Positions 1 through 9,141 are shown, numbered from the stretch's first letter. The stretch: 64,000 nt of DNA from Dinoroseobacter sp. (GCA_017643385.1 JAEPNN010000001.1:519524-583523), one strand, 5' to 3'. Numbers and translations: made by a program. The notes: a model not told the origin generated them from the sequence alone.

Positions 1-401
1 CTGCCGACCAGAACGGCCAGTTCAATCGACTGCAAGTTTTCCATAACCTGATCGTGCCAGGTTTTTGCGCAGATTGGCGGCGGCGGGAGGTCTGAGCCAG
101 CTTTGGAGTAGCCTGGGAAACAGAATGCCATCGGAACGATGGCAACACGATCTTGGTCGTAAAATGTATCCTCATCCATGCCTAACCAAACTCTCAAGCG
201 GTCTCCTGAGAGATCTGTGAACGGTTGACCACTTCTATAGACGCGTGCACCTGGTGCTTGTCCTGCGATCAGTATCCTTGCGTTTGGCTTAAACCACACC
301 ACCGGATTAGGTGTGTGTGCAGTATGCGTTTTGGCAAATCGATCTGCGCAAATCTTACAACCACGTATTTTTTCTCTTAGCGATAGGTAGTTTTCGGGCA
401 T
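1..401 (-). CDS. Uracil-DNA glycosylase superfamily protein (3' end outside window)
   Basis: About 133 N-terminal residues are visible, beginning MPENYLSLREKI. The N-terminus has a CKICA cysteine pair, and a VVWFKPNARILIAGQAPG stretch matches the first catalytic motif region of the uracil-DNA glycosylase superfamily (strand, then G-Q-x-P-G). It is followed by a PFTDLSGDRLRVWLG segment and a VPMAFCFPGY strand typical of bacterial UDG-like proteins. Such proteins remove uracil or related lesions from DNA, but this branch (GQAPG with an N-terminal CxxC) is not one of the well-studied types, so substrate is uncertain. The ATG at 401 is the first start in frame; no strong ribosome binding site precedes it. 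The C-terminal half, with the second catalytic motif, lies beyond base 1. Confidence 0.75.
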   Translation of the reverse strand, partial: MPENYLSLREKIRGCKICADRFAKTHTAHTPNPVVWFKPNARILIAGQAPGARVYRSGQPFTDLSGDRLRVWLGMDEDTFYDQDRVAIVPMAFCFPGYSKAGSDLPPPPICAKTWHDQVMENLQSIELAVLVG

Positions 402-769
402 GGATCAGAATACGTCTATTTAAGTTCATAGTGGGTTTGCACGCAGACTCTATGTGCAGACGCAAATCTATCCCTGTCCACCAAGATCAATTTTGTGATG
501 AAGTATTATGAGGTCAGATTTCCCGCAACTTTTTGGTCTATGGCTTTGTTCCCGGCGCTTTGAGGCTAACTGTCTGGAATAGTGAAACAAAGTGCTGCTT
601 TGATAACGCTTTGTTGCTATAATTTTCGGTGCAAGTTTCCAATCATTGAACAGTTAGTCTCATTTCATCCCAAAAAATTCACCATTCGACATAATGCTGC
701 CCCATACCACACCTAGAACTGGAGCGGTGTGAAAACTGCCCCTATTTTGTGGGCAGAACGGATAGCGAA
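402..769. other. Intergenic region between divergent UDG and kpsT
   Basis: No convincing gene. The two flanking genes diverge, so promoters for both are expected here. A short frame at 311-511 on the plus strand overlaps the UDG gene, has no recognisable content and is a shadow. The only clear signal is the extended -10 box listed at 615-623. The absence of a kpsM-like permease gene upstream of kpsT is notable, since the two normally sit together. Confidence 0.6.
615..623 (+). promoter_or_regulatory. Possible extended -10 promoter for the capsule/KDO genes
   Basis: TGCTATAAT matches the extended -10 consensus TGnTATAAT exactly. No good -35 box lies 17 bases upstream, which is tolerated by extended -10 promoters. 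It would give a leader of roughly 140 bases before the kpsT start at 770. The assignment rests only on this match. Confidence 0.35.
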
Positions 770-1429
770 ATGATTGAGTTTGACCGCGTCAGTAAAAGCT
801 TCTGGACTGGGAAGCAGCGCAAGGTAATCTTGGACGAGGCGTCGTTCCGGGTCGAACTCGGTCGGTCCGTGGGTATTCTGGCGCCAAACGGTACGGGTAA
901 GACCACGATCATCAACATGATGGCAGGTTTGGAAAAACCTGACGAGGGTCGGATCTCGCGCACCAGCCGAATTTCATTCCCGTTGGGTTTTATGGGCGGT
1001 GTTGTTAACCGCCACACAGGCCGAGAGAACGCGAGATATATCGCCCGGCTTTACGATCTCGATCCAGACTACGTCGAAGCGTTTTGTCGCTATCTTTGTG
1101 ACATCAAAGAGTACTTTGACATGGCGGTTGGAACTTATAGCCAGGGGATGCGTGCAAGGTTCAGTTTCGCGCTGATGTTAAGCCTCGATTTTGACATCTA
1201 TCTTATCGATGAAGGCATGCCGTCTACAACGGATGTGCAATTCAACAAACGCGCAGGCGCTGTTCTGCGTGAAAGGCTGGGCAAGTCCACTGTCGTGGTC
1301 GTGTCGCATCAATCCAGCACCTTGGAAAAGTTCTGTCGCTCCGCTGCGGTGTTGCGCGGTGGTAAGTTGCACATGTTTGAAACATTGGAAGAAGCGAAGC
1401 GGTTGTATGACTACGAAACCCAGAGCTAA
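770..1429 (+). CDS. kpsT: Capsular polysaccharide export ABC transporter ATPase (KpsT family)
   Basis: 219 residues, the usual KpsT/CtrD length. It shows Walker A (APNGTGKTT), the KpsT-type signature YSQGMRAR, and Walker B with its family extension (YLIDEGMPSTTDVQF). These proteins power export of group 2-type capsule across the inner membrane together with a KpsM permease and a KpsE-type periplasmic adaptor. Start: a GTG at 749 would add seven residues, but the ATG at 770 begins directly at MIEFDRVSKSFW, where the family normally starts. Its 3' end overlaps the next gene by 23 bases, suggesting translational coupling. The partner permease gene is not adjacent. Confidence 0.9.
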   Translation: MIEFDRVSKSFWTGKQRKVILDEASFRVELGRSVGILAPNGTGKTTIINMMAGLEKPDEGRISRTSRISFPLGFMGGVVNRHTGRENARYIARLYDLDPDYVEAFCRYLCDIKEYFDMAVGTYSQGMRARFSFALMLSLDFDIYLIDEGMPSTTDVQFNKRAGAVLRERLGKSTVVVVSHQSSTLEKFCRSAAVLRGGKLHMFETLEEAKRLYDYETQS

Positions 1430-3203
1430 AAAATTCCGTCTCAGAAGAGGTGGTTCTGGGGCGACGACTTCATCCGAGGCGTCGCAGCCGCAGCCGCAGG
1501 CGTATACAAATAAAGACGGCTTGGGTGGTGGGGACATGCCTTTTGCCGAAACCCATGATGATGGGTTTGGCAGCATGGATTTTACCGGCGACGAAGCTTC
1601 GCAACCCAAGCGTGCTGTAAGTCCGCGTCGCCCCAGCCGTGGGTCAGCAGAGTTGCAGGCAAATCCGGCGCAGGCGGGTGGTCGACGTCCACGAGCCGCC
1701 GTAGTCAAACGCGCAAGCGCACCCGATCCTCAACAACTTTCCGATTTGACGAGTAAGGATGAGATTGAAGCAATCCGACAGGAGGGCCTGACGGGCCGCC
1801 AATTGCGGATCGCTCGCCGGATCGCCCAACGCAACGGATTGAACCCCGTTTCCGACCTCGACGCTGTTCGACAGTTACGCCAGCGCGGCATCGATCCATT
1901 CGCACGCGAAAACATGCTGCAGCTGGTTGAGGGTGAAACTGCCAAAACGCCTGATCCCCAACTTCCGCAAACCGTTCCGCAAAACAAACCGCCAGCACGC
2001 AAGGCGCCACCCCAAGTGGACGATAGGGGTAGAGGCGGGGCTGCGCCGGATGTTGCGAAGGAAGTTCGTAAGATTCAGCGCGATATCATGCGCCGTCGTC
2101 GCAAGCGGATGGTGCTGCTGTTTGCACGCCTAATCTTTTTTGTTTTCATTCCCACGCTTTTGGCTGGGGCATACTATTATCGTTATGCCACGCCTATGTT
2201 CGCGACGAACTCCGAATTTGTCATTCAGCAAGCGGACAGTGGCGCTTCTGCAGGGGGCATGGGGGGTATGTTCTCTGGCACAGCACTGGCCACCAGTCAG
2301 GATGCTGTAACAGTCCAAAGCTATCTGCAGTCGCGGGATGCTATGATGCGACTTGATGGCGATCTAGGGTTTAAGCAGCATTTCTCGGAAGACCGGATAG
2401 ACACGCTTCAGCGTTTGCCGGTCGATGCGACCAACGAAGCCACGTACCGTGTCTATCGGCGTCACGTGAAGATCGGCTTTGATCCGACTGAGGGCATCAT
2501 CAAAATGGAAGTGATCGCAGCGGATCCTCAATCCAGCACAGCCTTTGCCCAAGCGCTGATTGGATATGCGGAAGAGCAGGTCGACAACCTGACCCAGCGT
2601 TTGCGTGAAGATCAGATGCGCGGTGCCACGCAAAGTTATGAAGATGCAGAACTGCGGATGCTCGAAGCCCAGCAGCGCGTGGTGGCATTACAGGAACAAC
2701 GCGGTGTGATGAGTGCGCAAGCCGAGGCCTCTTCGTTGATGAACCAGATTTCTACCTTCGAGGTTGAGCTGGAAAACGAGCGTCTGCGACTTGCTGAATT
2801 GCAGTCAAACGCCAACCCTAATCGTACACGCGTGTCGATTGTTGAAGGCAACATTCGCCGGCTTGAAAACCTCGTCGCTGATCTCCGATCTCGTATGACC
2901 GAAGGTGGGGCGGGCGGGGCGGCGTCATTGGCTCGAATTTCTGGCGAATTGATGATCGCAGAGCAGGACCTTCAAACCAGGACGTTGCTGCTGCAACAGT
3001 CTTTGCAACAACTTGAAACTGCCCGGATTGAGGCCAACCGTCAGGTGCGTTATCTGTCGGTGGGCGTCAGCCCGATTGCTCCGGATGAGGCCGCCTATCC
3101 CCGCGCTTTGGAAAACACCTTCCTTGCGTTTATGATCTTTGGCGGAATTTACCTGATGTTGTCGCTGACCGCCTCGATATTGCGGGAACAGGTTTCGGGT
3201 TAA
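1407..3203 (+). CDS. kpsE: Capsule polysaccharide export inner-membrane protein (KpsE/BexC/CtrB family)
   Basis: 598 residues. The first ~220 residues are low-complexity and charged, rich in Gln, Pro and Arg, and probably cytoplasmic. A membrane segment follows near residue 235-260 (RLIFFVFIPTLLAGAYYYRY), then a periplasmic part with a long coiled coil (about 390-540). A second membrane segment lies near the C-terminus (LENTFLAFMIFGGIYLML). This two-helix, coiled-coil layout is that of polysaccharide co-polymerase/KpsE proteins linking the ABC exporter to the outer-membrane channel. The ~220-residue N-terminal extension is longer than in Escherichia coli KpsE. Start ATG 1407 lies inside the end of kpsT; upstream codons in this frame are kpsT shadow. 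Confidence 0.85.
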   Translation: MTTKPRAKKFRLRRGGSGATTSSEASQPQPQAYTNKDGLGGGDMPFAETHDDGFGSMDFTGDEASQPKRAVSPRRPSRGSAELQANPAQAGGRRPRAAVVKRASAPDPQQLSDLTSKDEIEAIRQEGLTGRQLRIARRIAQRNGLNPVSDLDAVRQLRQRGIDPFARENMLQLVEGETAKTPDPQLPQTVPQNKPPARKAPPQVDDRGRGGAAPDVAKEVRKIQRDIMRRRRKRMVLLFARLIFFVFIPTLLAGAYYYRYATPMFATNSEFVIQQADSGASAGGMGGMFSGTALATSQDAVTVQSYLQSRDAMMRLDGDLGFKQHFSEDRIDTLQRLPVDATNEATYRVYRRHVKIGFDPTEGIIKMEVIAADPQSSTAFAQALIGYAEEQVDNLTQRLREDQMRGATQSYEDAELRMLEAQQRVVALQEQRGVMSAQAEASSLMNQISTFEVELENERLRLAELQSNANPNRTRVSIVEGNIRRLENLVADLRSRMTEGGAGGAASLARISGELMIAEQDLQTRTLLLQQSLQQLETARIEANRQVRYLSVGVSPIAPDEAAYPRALENTFLAFMIFGGIYLMLSLTASILREQVSG

Positions 3204-3205
3204 GC

Positions 3206-4039
3206 ATGAAAAAAGTGGATGTAGGTGGCGTGACGTTTTCGAACGACGCGCCCTTAATCGTAATCGCAGGGCCCTGTCAGCTTGAAAGCTACGACCATGC
3301 CTTGGAAATCGGTCTAACGATGAAAGATGCCTGCGCCGCGGCAGGTGCGGGTTACGTGTTCAAAGCGAGCTACGACAAAGCCAATCGGACTTCGGTTTCT
3401 GGGAAACGGGGTCTTGGGATCGATCAAGGGCTAGATATTCTGGCGCGATTGCGAGATGCGCTGGGCGTCCCGGTGCTTACCGACATCCACGCGCCTGAAC
3501 AGTGCGCGCAGGCCGCGTCTTCCGTCGACATTTTGCAGATCCCGGCGTTTTTGTGCAGACAAACCGACTTGCTTTTGGCTGCTGGTGAAACTGGCGCGGC
3601 AATTAACGTCAAGAAAGGCCAGTTTCTGGCCCCTTGGGACATGGACAACGTAGTGGCCAAGGTCGCAAGCACTGGAAATCAGAAGATCCTGCTGACCGAA
3701 CGCGGTACATCGTTTGGCTACAACACTCTTGTTGCCGATATGCGCGGGCTGCCTCGCATGGCGCAGACAGGTTATCCTGTTGTAATGGATGCCACGCATT
3801 CTGTTCAGCAACCCGGTGGGCAGGGCGGGAGTTCTGGCGGGCAGCGCGAATTTGCGCCTGTTATGGCGCGCGCCGCAGTAAGTCTTGGGATCGCATCTGT
3901 ATTCATAGAAACGCATCAAACGCCGGATACTGCCCCATCCGATGGCCCAAATATGATTCCTTTAGACCAGATGCCTAGCCTTGTGGGTAGCTTGATGGAT
4001 TTTGATAAACTTGCAAAAGCAAATCCAATTTGGCTTTAG
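3206..4039 (+). CDS. kdsA: 3-deoxy-8-phosphooctulonate (KDO-8-phosphate) synthase
   Basis: 277 residues, full length. It condenses phosphoenolpyruvate with arabinose-5-phosphate to KDO-8-phosphate, precursor of KDO in lipopolysaccharide and in capsule linkers. Family landmarks are present: IAGPCQLES near residue 20, KASYDKANRTS, DIHAPEQC, FLCRQTDLL, GQFLAPWDM, DATHSVQ and FIETHQTPDTAPSDGPN. The Cys at residue 24, where metal-independent enzymes carry Asn, together with the His, Glu and Asp of the later motifs, indicates the metal-dependent class. It starts two bases after the kpsE stop. A housekeeping copy may exist elsewhere; the link to capsule genes suggests supply of KDO for surface polysaccharide. 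Confidence 0.95.
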   Translation: MKKVDVGGVTFSNDAPLIVIAGPCQLESYDHALEIGLTMKDACAAAGAGYVFKASYDKANRTSVSGKRGLGIDQGLDILARLRDALGVPVLTDIHAPEQCAQAASSVDILQIPAFLCRQTDLLLAAGETGAAINVKKGQFLAPWDMDNVVAKVASTGNQKILLTERGTSFGYNTLVADMRGLPRMAQTGYPVVMDATHSVQQPGGQGGSSGGQREFAPVMARAAVSLGIASVFIETHQTPDTAPSDGPNMIPLDQMPSLVGSLMDFDKLAKANPIWL

Positions 4040-4057
4040 CCTAAAGATGAGACGAGT

Positions 4058-5542
4058 ATGACCAAACCAATTGCCGATGTTGCTGTAAACACGTGGGAAT
4101 TCCTGCGAGAGCCAATGATTAAGCCCACCGGCTTTCGTGAGTATGATGCGCGTTGGCGTTTTCCCGACGAAATCAACCTGCCGGGAATGACAGCCTTGGG
4201 GTTGGGGCTGGGGACACAGATGCATTTGCGGGGGATTGAGCCCGTCATCGCGGTTGGGAATGATTACCGCGATTACTCGTTGAGCGTAAAACAAGCTCTG
4301 ATCATCGGGCTGATGCAAGCGGGCATTCATGTCAAAGACATTGGCCCGGCGCTGAGCCCGATGGCCTATTTCAGTCAATTCCATCTCGACGCCCCTGCCG
4401 TCGCCATGGTCACAGCTTCGCATAACCCCAACGGATGGACCGGTGTGAAAATGGGATTTGAGCGTCCCGTAACCCATGGTCCTGATGAGATGGCGCAGCT
4501 TCGCGATATCGTTCTGAATGGGGAAGGGGTTGCCCGTGACGGTGGCAAATACGAGCGTGTCGATGGGGTGCGCGAAGCCTATATCGCCGACCTCGTTCAG
4601 GGCTATAAAATGCAGCGTAAGTTGAAGGTTGTTTGTGCTGCCGGCAATGGAACGGCGTCTGCGTTTGCGCCAGATATTTTGGAAGCAATGGGCGTTGAGG
4701 TGATCCGCTCGCATTGCGATCTCGACTATACCTTTCCGAATTACAATCCAAATCCTGAGGCTATGGAGATGCTTCATGATATGGCTGATACGGTCAAAGA
4801 AAGCGGCGCCGATCTGGCTCTGGGATTTGATGGTGACGGCGATCGTTGCGGCGTCGTCGATAACACGGGTGACGAGATATTCGCGGATAAAGTGGGTGTG
4901 ATCCTTGCACGCGATTGGGCCAAGACCCATCCAGGAGCAACCTTCGTAGCTGATGTAAAGTCTACCGGTCTTTATGCGTCTGATCCGGAACTTCAGAAGT
5001 ACGACATTAAGGCGGATTACTGGAAAACCGGGCATAGCCATATGAAACGCCGTGTACGTGACACCGGCGCGCTCGCAGGCTTTGAAAAATCAGGCCATTA
5101 CTTTTTGGCTGGCGATATTGGACGCGGCTACGATTGCGGAATGCGGGTTGCCGTAGAGATCTGCAAACTGATGGATCGTAATCCTGACATGAGCATGTCA
5201 GATCTAAAAGACGCGCTTCCCAAAACCCATTCAACACCGACCATGTCTCCTTACGCAGCCGATACCGAGAAATATGAAATCCTTGGCCGGATTGTGGAAA
5301 AATTGCAGGGGAAAGACACATTGGGCGGTCGCCCGGTCAAAGAGGTTGTGACCGTAAATGGGGCTCGCGTTATCCTCGACAATGGCGGATGGGGCCTTGT
5401 ACGTGCGTCTTCCAACACGCCCAACCTTGTGGTGGTTTGCGAAAGTCCGGAAAGCCAATCTGAGCTGCGCGCGATCTTTGAAGATCTCGATGCGGTGATA
5501 AGGACCGAACCGGGTGTAGGAGAGTACGACCAGAAAATCTGA
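4058..5542 (+). CDS. Phosphomannomutase/phosphoglucomutase
   Basis: 494 residues with the four landmarks of the alpha-D-phosphohexomutase family in order. These are the phosphoserine loop TASHNPNGW (catalytic Ser about residue 121), the metal loop FDGDGDRCG near residue 260, the sugar-binding loop FEKSGHYF near 350, and the phosphate-binding loop RASSNTPN near 450. It interconverts hexose-6-phosphate and hexose-1-phosphate, feeding GDP-mannose or UDP-glucose type precursors. The gene follows kdsA by 18 bases with the sequence AAGATGAGACGAGT in front, so it probably belongs to the same surface-polysaccharide operon. Sugar preference (manB-like or pgm-like) cannot be decided by eye. Confidence 0.92.
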   Translation: MTKPIADVAVNTWEFLREPMIKPTGFREYDARWRFPDEINLPGMTALGLGLGTQMHLRGIEPVIAVGNDYRDYSLSVKQALIIGLMQAGIHVKDIGPALSPMAYFSQFHLDAPAVAMVTASHNPNGWTGVKMGFERPVTHGPDEMAQLRDIVLNGEGVARDGGKYERVDGVREAYIADLVQGYKMQRKLKVVCAAGNGTASAFAPDILEAMGVEVIRSHCDLDYTFPNYNPNPEAMEMLHDMADTVKESGADLALGFDGDGDRCGVVDNTGDEIFADKVGVILARDWAKTHPGATFVADVKSTGLYASDPELQKYDIKADYWKTGHSHMKRRVRDTGALAGFEKSGHYFLAGDIGRGYDCGMRVAVEICKLMDRNPDMSMSDLKDALPKTHSTPTMSPYAADTEKYEILGRIVEKLQGKDTLGGRPVKEVVTVNGARVILDNGGWGLVRASSNTPNLVVVCESPESQSELRAIFEDLDAVIRTEPGVGEYDQKI

Positions 5543-5612
5543 GCTCGGGTTGAGGAAAATGCGCGGAAGGTCTTGCAGCCGCCCGCGTGAGCCTCTATTT
5601 CACGCCGCACGT

Positions 5613-5687
5613 TGGGGTGTAGCCAAGCGGTAAGGCAGCGGTTTTTGGTACCGTGTACCGTAGGTTCGAATCCTACCACCCCAGCCA
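5613..5687 (+). tRNA. tRNA-Gln (anticodon UUG)
   Basis: A complete cloverleaf can be drawn. The acceptor stem is TGGGGTG with CACCCCA, the D-arm is AGCCAAGCGGTAAGGC, and the anticodon stem GCGGT/ACCGT encloses loop TTTTGGT (anticodon TTG). The T-arm contains GGTTCGAATCC. Discriminator G and an encoded CCA end the gene. A 14-base perfect palindrome (CATAAGCGCTTATG) 20 bases downstream may act in termination or processing. Confidence 0.97.
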
Positions 5688-6364
5688 CTCAAATCATCTC
5701 CTTACATCATAAGCGCTTATGTTTCACTAACACCGCTTGTTGTAGCATGGATCTGTAGCAATTTTAGTCTTGTAGAGATGCGGATCTGCGAATCTTCGGC
5801 ACTACGAGAAGCCACTGAAGCCTGAGTTTTGAACCAGACCCGATTGGACGACACATTGGCCAATCAAAACGGGCAGCTGCCCGTCGCCGAAAGCCAGCCG
5901 AAAACCGCTCCGCAAAACGAGGCAGAGCTGAAGCAACTGAGGCGAGCGTTGCGTTGCGTCGAGATGATCACGCATCTGGTCTGGCTGCTGCGACTTACGG
6001 GGCAAATCTCGCAGGCGCAACCAGCTATGCGACCTGGTGACACCTTATGTCAGGGCTTTCTACCTTAGCGTTGGACTGACTCGACGTCGCTTCAGCGCAT
6101 TTTCATAAGGCGCATTTGCACGCGCCTGAGATTTTTTTTTAGCGGCATAGCTTAGATCGAGATGTATCAATTTGGATAGAGTGTGCGCTCGAAAGTGCCC
6201 AAGCGGTCTCAAATGAGGTTCAGCTGACCCAAGTGGGGAAGCGCCTTATCCACAAGATCCAATGATCTGCTCGGAAGAGTCCACCCGTTATTAACGCAAT
6301 CCTATCAACGTGATTTCGTCTGATTTTGGCCGGATACGGGAGTGACAAGGTGTTTGGCAAACTG
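5688..6364. other. Gene-poor region downstream of tRNA-Gln
   Basis: No gene is recognised in about 680 bases. It holds the perfect palindrome at 5708-5721 and a terminator at 6108-6140. A TTG-started frame at 5829-6068 (79 codons, Gln-rich, no known motif) and an antisense frame at 5802-6020 are both weak. A terminator with no obvious plus-strand gene other than the tRNA suggests either a long tRNA transcript or an unannotated small RNA or small gene in 5730-6110. I see no integrase or direct repeat of the tRNA 3' end that would mark an integrated element. Confidence 0.5.
6108..6140 (+). terminator. Rho-independent terminator
   Basis: Stem AGGCGC (6108-6113) and GCGCCT (6122-6127) with an 8-base loop is followed within four bases by a run of nine T (6132-6140). 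Orientation is for plus-strand transcripts. It lies 420 bases past tRNA-Gln and about 225 bases before the RTX gene. Confidence 0.75.
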
Positions 6365-9127
6365 ATGTTTTCATTTGAGAAGTCATGCTTTCCACAGATA
6401 TTTTATGGTGTGATTGAAGGTACGGGTGGGGGCGACAGTCTTTCTGGCACCAGTGGAAGCGACACTATTCTCGGCAACAAGGGCGAAGACACCATTCTAG
6501 CTGGCGCTGGGGTCGACTTTGTTCACGGTGGCGACGACGATGACACCATACAACTTGGCGAAGGGAATGACGTTGCCTCGGGCGGTGGCGGTAATGATAG
6601 CATTGACGGTCAGCAGGGTGATGACGTCATCCACGGCGATTTCAGCGATGCAAACCTGCTTGCAGGCATCACCGATGGTCTGAACACTTTTGAACAGCTT
6701 GCCGGAACGGGTGCCTGGACCATCACTGACGACGGAGGAAACGCGACGATTTCGCAGTCTGCGAATACCGTAGTTGGTGAGGACTATACCATCCGTTTCG
6801 ACCTTGCGGCAAACTTGGCGGGCGGTCAATCGGCGGCCAAAGTTGAGGTGATCTGGAATGGGCAGGTGGTCGATACGGTTTCGGTTGAGTCTGGCATTTA
6901 CCAGACGTTCGAAGTCTCGGTGACAAGCGAAGGCGATACTGGAGATCTGTCTTTCCGGGCGCTACCTCCTGACGACGCGCCACAGTATAACTTCGACAAC
7001 GGCCCGATCGTTTCCTACGATAAAGTTATGACCTTCGATGGAGAAGAGGTCACGGTACAGGCGTTTGCGCCAGGTCAATCGCTGCTTTACCAGTACATCG
7101 GCAACAGCTTGCAGGTCTTTGACGTGGAGAGCGGGCAATATGAGGACGCGGTAGACAGCTCGGATTTTCATGTCAACGCCATCGGCTTCAACGTCGAAAC
7201 GGATCTCCTTTACGGGGTGGCGCGTGCCGCGGGCACAGACGCTCTGGGCAATAACGTCGCCGACACCGATATCGTGGCCATTGACGCCCAAGGTTTGGCG
7301 TACAGAGTGGGCGAGGGGCCTGGGTTCACAGACTACGTAGGCGATTTCGACGACGCGGGAAACCTCTGGAGTTTCAGCGGTTCGTTGGATCGGGTCAGCA
7401 AGATCGACGTGGACCAATTAGACGCCAATGGGGATCCAGTCGCTACCGAATACGACCTACCTGATGACGCTCTCTCTGGTAATGTTCAAGATATCGCCTT
7501 CAGCACAGCAGACAACGCTTTCTACGCTGTTCAGTCACCTTCCAGCAATGGCGGAAACGGCAAAGTCATCCGAATTGAAATGTCTGATGTGGAAGATGGT
7601 GGCAACTTGTCTATTGAGACCATTGATATCACCACCACGCGTTTTGGCAGCGAAGTCGAAGATGGTATGCCCAGAGGCGCCTATGGGGCGGTCTTTCTCG
7701 ATGCTGATGACAATCTCTATTTCGGTCTGAACAGTGGAGATCACGATCTTGACGGGGACACCAACAAGACAGGTGCCTTGTACAAGGTCCATGTCGACTG
7801 GGACGCCGGGACCGCTTATTCGGAGTTTATGTCTACGGCTGATACGACCTCCCAAAACGATGGTGCTGTGGATCCTCGGTCTTCCGATGCCTTCCAGGAA
7901 ATCGATGCGGATGCGGCTGTTTTGCTGCGTAACCCGGAGCTGGTCAACGATGGTGAGGGTGGCAACGACACGATCACTGGGGGGGAGGGCAATGACACGC
8001 TCTTTGGTGACGACGGTCAGGATAGCTTGTCAGGGGGTGATGACGATGACTCGCTGGACGGCGGAACGGGTGATGACACTTTGCAGGGGGATGCAGGAGA
8101 TGACACCCTTGTTGGCGGCGCAGGCCAGGATCTGCTTACCGGGGGCGCAGGAGATGATGTTTTCATCGAAGTGGCCGGAGATGGCGCTGATACCATCTCC
8201 GATTTCAACACGGGCAACAGTGGCCTTCTGAACGACGGGGACCAAAGCAACAATGACTTTGTCGATCTTTCAAAATTCTACAATGAGAATACCCTGAATG
8301 CAGTTAACGGTTCCGATGGTGACGCGTCGAACAACTTTGACCACGCCATGCAGATGCTCAAGGCGGATCATGCGGATGGACGTATCGACGGGGTAATCGA
8401 TGGGAAAGACTATTCCGAGCATATCGGAGATGTCGACCTCACGCTTCTGTCCGACGGAACGAACGCGGTTTTGGCAGACGATCTGACCTACGAAAACACC
8501 AATGTGGTCTGCTTCACACCGGCCACAAAGATCATCACTCGAAAGGGTGAACGGCCGGTCGAAGCTCTCAAAGTCGGAGATGAGGTGATGACCTTGGATC
8601 ACGGCTATCAGCCCATCCGCTGGATCGGGTCTCGGACCATCTCGGCAGATGTCCTGCGCAGCGAACCGAGATTGCGCCCCATCTGCCTTAAAGCACGGTC
8701 ATTGAGTGCTCAACTCCCCTATGAAGACACCTATGTGTCGCCACAACATCGCTTCCTCATCCGTTCCAAGGTGGCAGACCGCATGTTCGGCGAAAGTGAG
8801 ATCCTTGTCTCGGCCAAGAAACTTCTGTCTCACGACGGGGTCGACGTAAAGGACAGTATTGAGGACGTCACTTACCTGCACATCATGTTCGACCAACATG
8901 AGATCATCTTCGCCAATGGCGCACCGGCTGAGAGCCTTTATCTCGGGGCACAAGCGATTCAGTCGATGGACCAGGCTGCGATCGAAGAGATCGCGCTGAT
9001 CTTCCCCCAAGTATTGGACGACGATTACCAGCCGATTCCCGCAAGGTTTATTGAAAATCGGGGGCGTAAGATCGAAACACTCCTTAAACGCCACGAAGCG
9101 AACGGAAAGTCGTTGAGCGCGATGTAG
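6365..9127 (+). CDS. Large RTX-repeat protein with C-terminal Hint domain
   Basis: 920 residues from ATG 6365 (a TTG at 6326 would add 13). About residues 20-92 are Gly/Asp-rich RTX nonapeptide repeats. Residues ~100-525 are a non-RTX region whose second half (around LYQYIGNSLQVFDVESGQ and GDFDDAGNLWSFSGSLDRV) reads like propeller repeats, as in DUF6923-type proteins. A second RTX block lies at ~530-620. A Hint (Hedgehog/intein-like) domain begins near residue 714 at VCFTPATKIITRKGERPVE and contains YVSPQHRFLI. RTX repeats bind calcium and usually act outside the cell after type I secretion; no signal peptide is visible. Hint-plus-RTX proteins are common in Rhodobacterales. Function is unknown; adhesin or surface-layer roles are possible. 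No type I secretion genes are adjacent. Confidence 0.85.
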   Translation: MFSFEKSCFPQIFYGVIEGTGGGDSLSGTSGSDTILGNKGEDTILAGAGVDFVHGGDDDDTIQLGEGNDVASGGGGNDSIDGQQGDDVIHGDFSDANLLAGITDGLNTFEQLAGTGAWTITDDGGNATISQSANTVVGEDYTIRFDLAANLAGGQSAAKVEVIWNGQVVDTVSVESGIYQTFEVSVTSEGDTGDLSFRALPPDDAPQYNFDNGPIVSYDKVMTFDGEEVTVQAFAPGQSLLYQYIGNSLQVFDVESGQYEDAVDSSDFHVNAIGFNVETDLLYGVARAAGTDALGNNVADTDIVAIDAQGLAYRVGEGPGFTDYVGDFDDAGNLWSFSGSLDRVSKIDVDQLDANGDPVATEYDLPDDALSGNVQDIAFSTADNAFYAVQSPSSNGGNGKVIRIEMSDVEDGGNLSIETIDITTTRFGSEVEDGMPRGAYGAVFLDADDNLYFGLNSGDHDLDGDTNKTGALYKVHVDWDAGTAYSEFMSTADTTSQNDGAVDPRSSDAFQEIDADAAVLLRNPELVNDGEGGNDTITGGEGNDTLFGDDGQDSLSGGDDDDSLDGGTGDDTLQGDAGDDTLVGGAGQDLLTGGAGDDVFIEVAGDGADTISDFNTGNSGLLNDGDQSNNDFVDLSKFYNENTLNAVNGSDGDASNNFDHAMQMLKADHADGRIDGVIDGKDYSEHIGDVDLTLLSDGTNAVLADDLTYENTNVVCFTPATKIITRKGERPVEALKVGDEVMTLDHGYQPIRWIGSRTISADVLRSEPRLRPICLKARSLSAQLPYEDTYVSPQHRFLIRSKVADRMFGESEILVSAKKLLSHDGVDVKDSIEDVTYLHIMFDQHEIIFANGAPAESLYLGAQAIQSMDQAAIEEIALIFPQVLDDDYQPIPARFIENRGRKIETLLKRHEANGKSLSAM

Positions 9128-9141
9128 AAAGTCCGCTTAGT

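Noticed and set aside
1191..1406. N-terminal extension of the KpsE-like frame
   Set aside because: It overlaps kpsT coding sequence completely and has no initiation signal; ATG 1407 is used.
5829..6068. 79-codon TTG-started frame downstream of tRNA-Gln
   Set aside because: Rare start codon, no ribosome binding site, no recognised similarity, and an equally open antisense frame (5802-6020). Mentioned only as part of the gap.
5613..6364. Integrated genetic element at tRNA-Gln
   Set aside because: No integrase gene and no direct repeat of the tRNA 3' end found downstream in the window.
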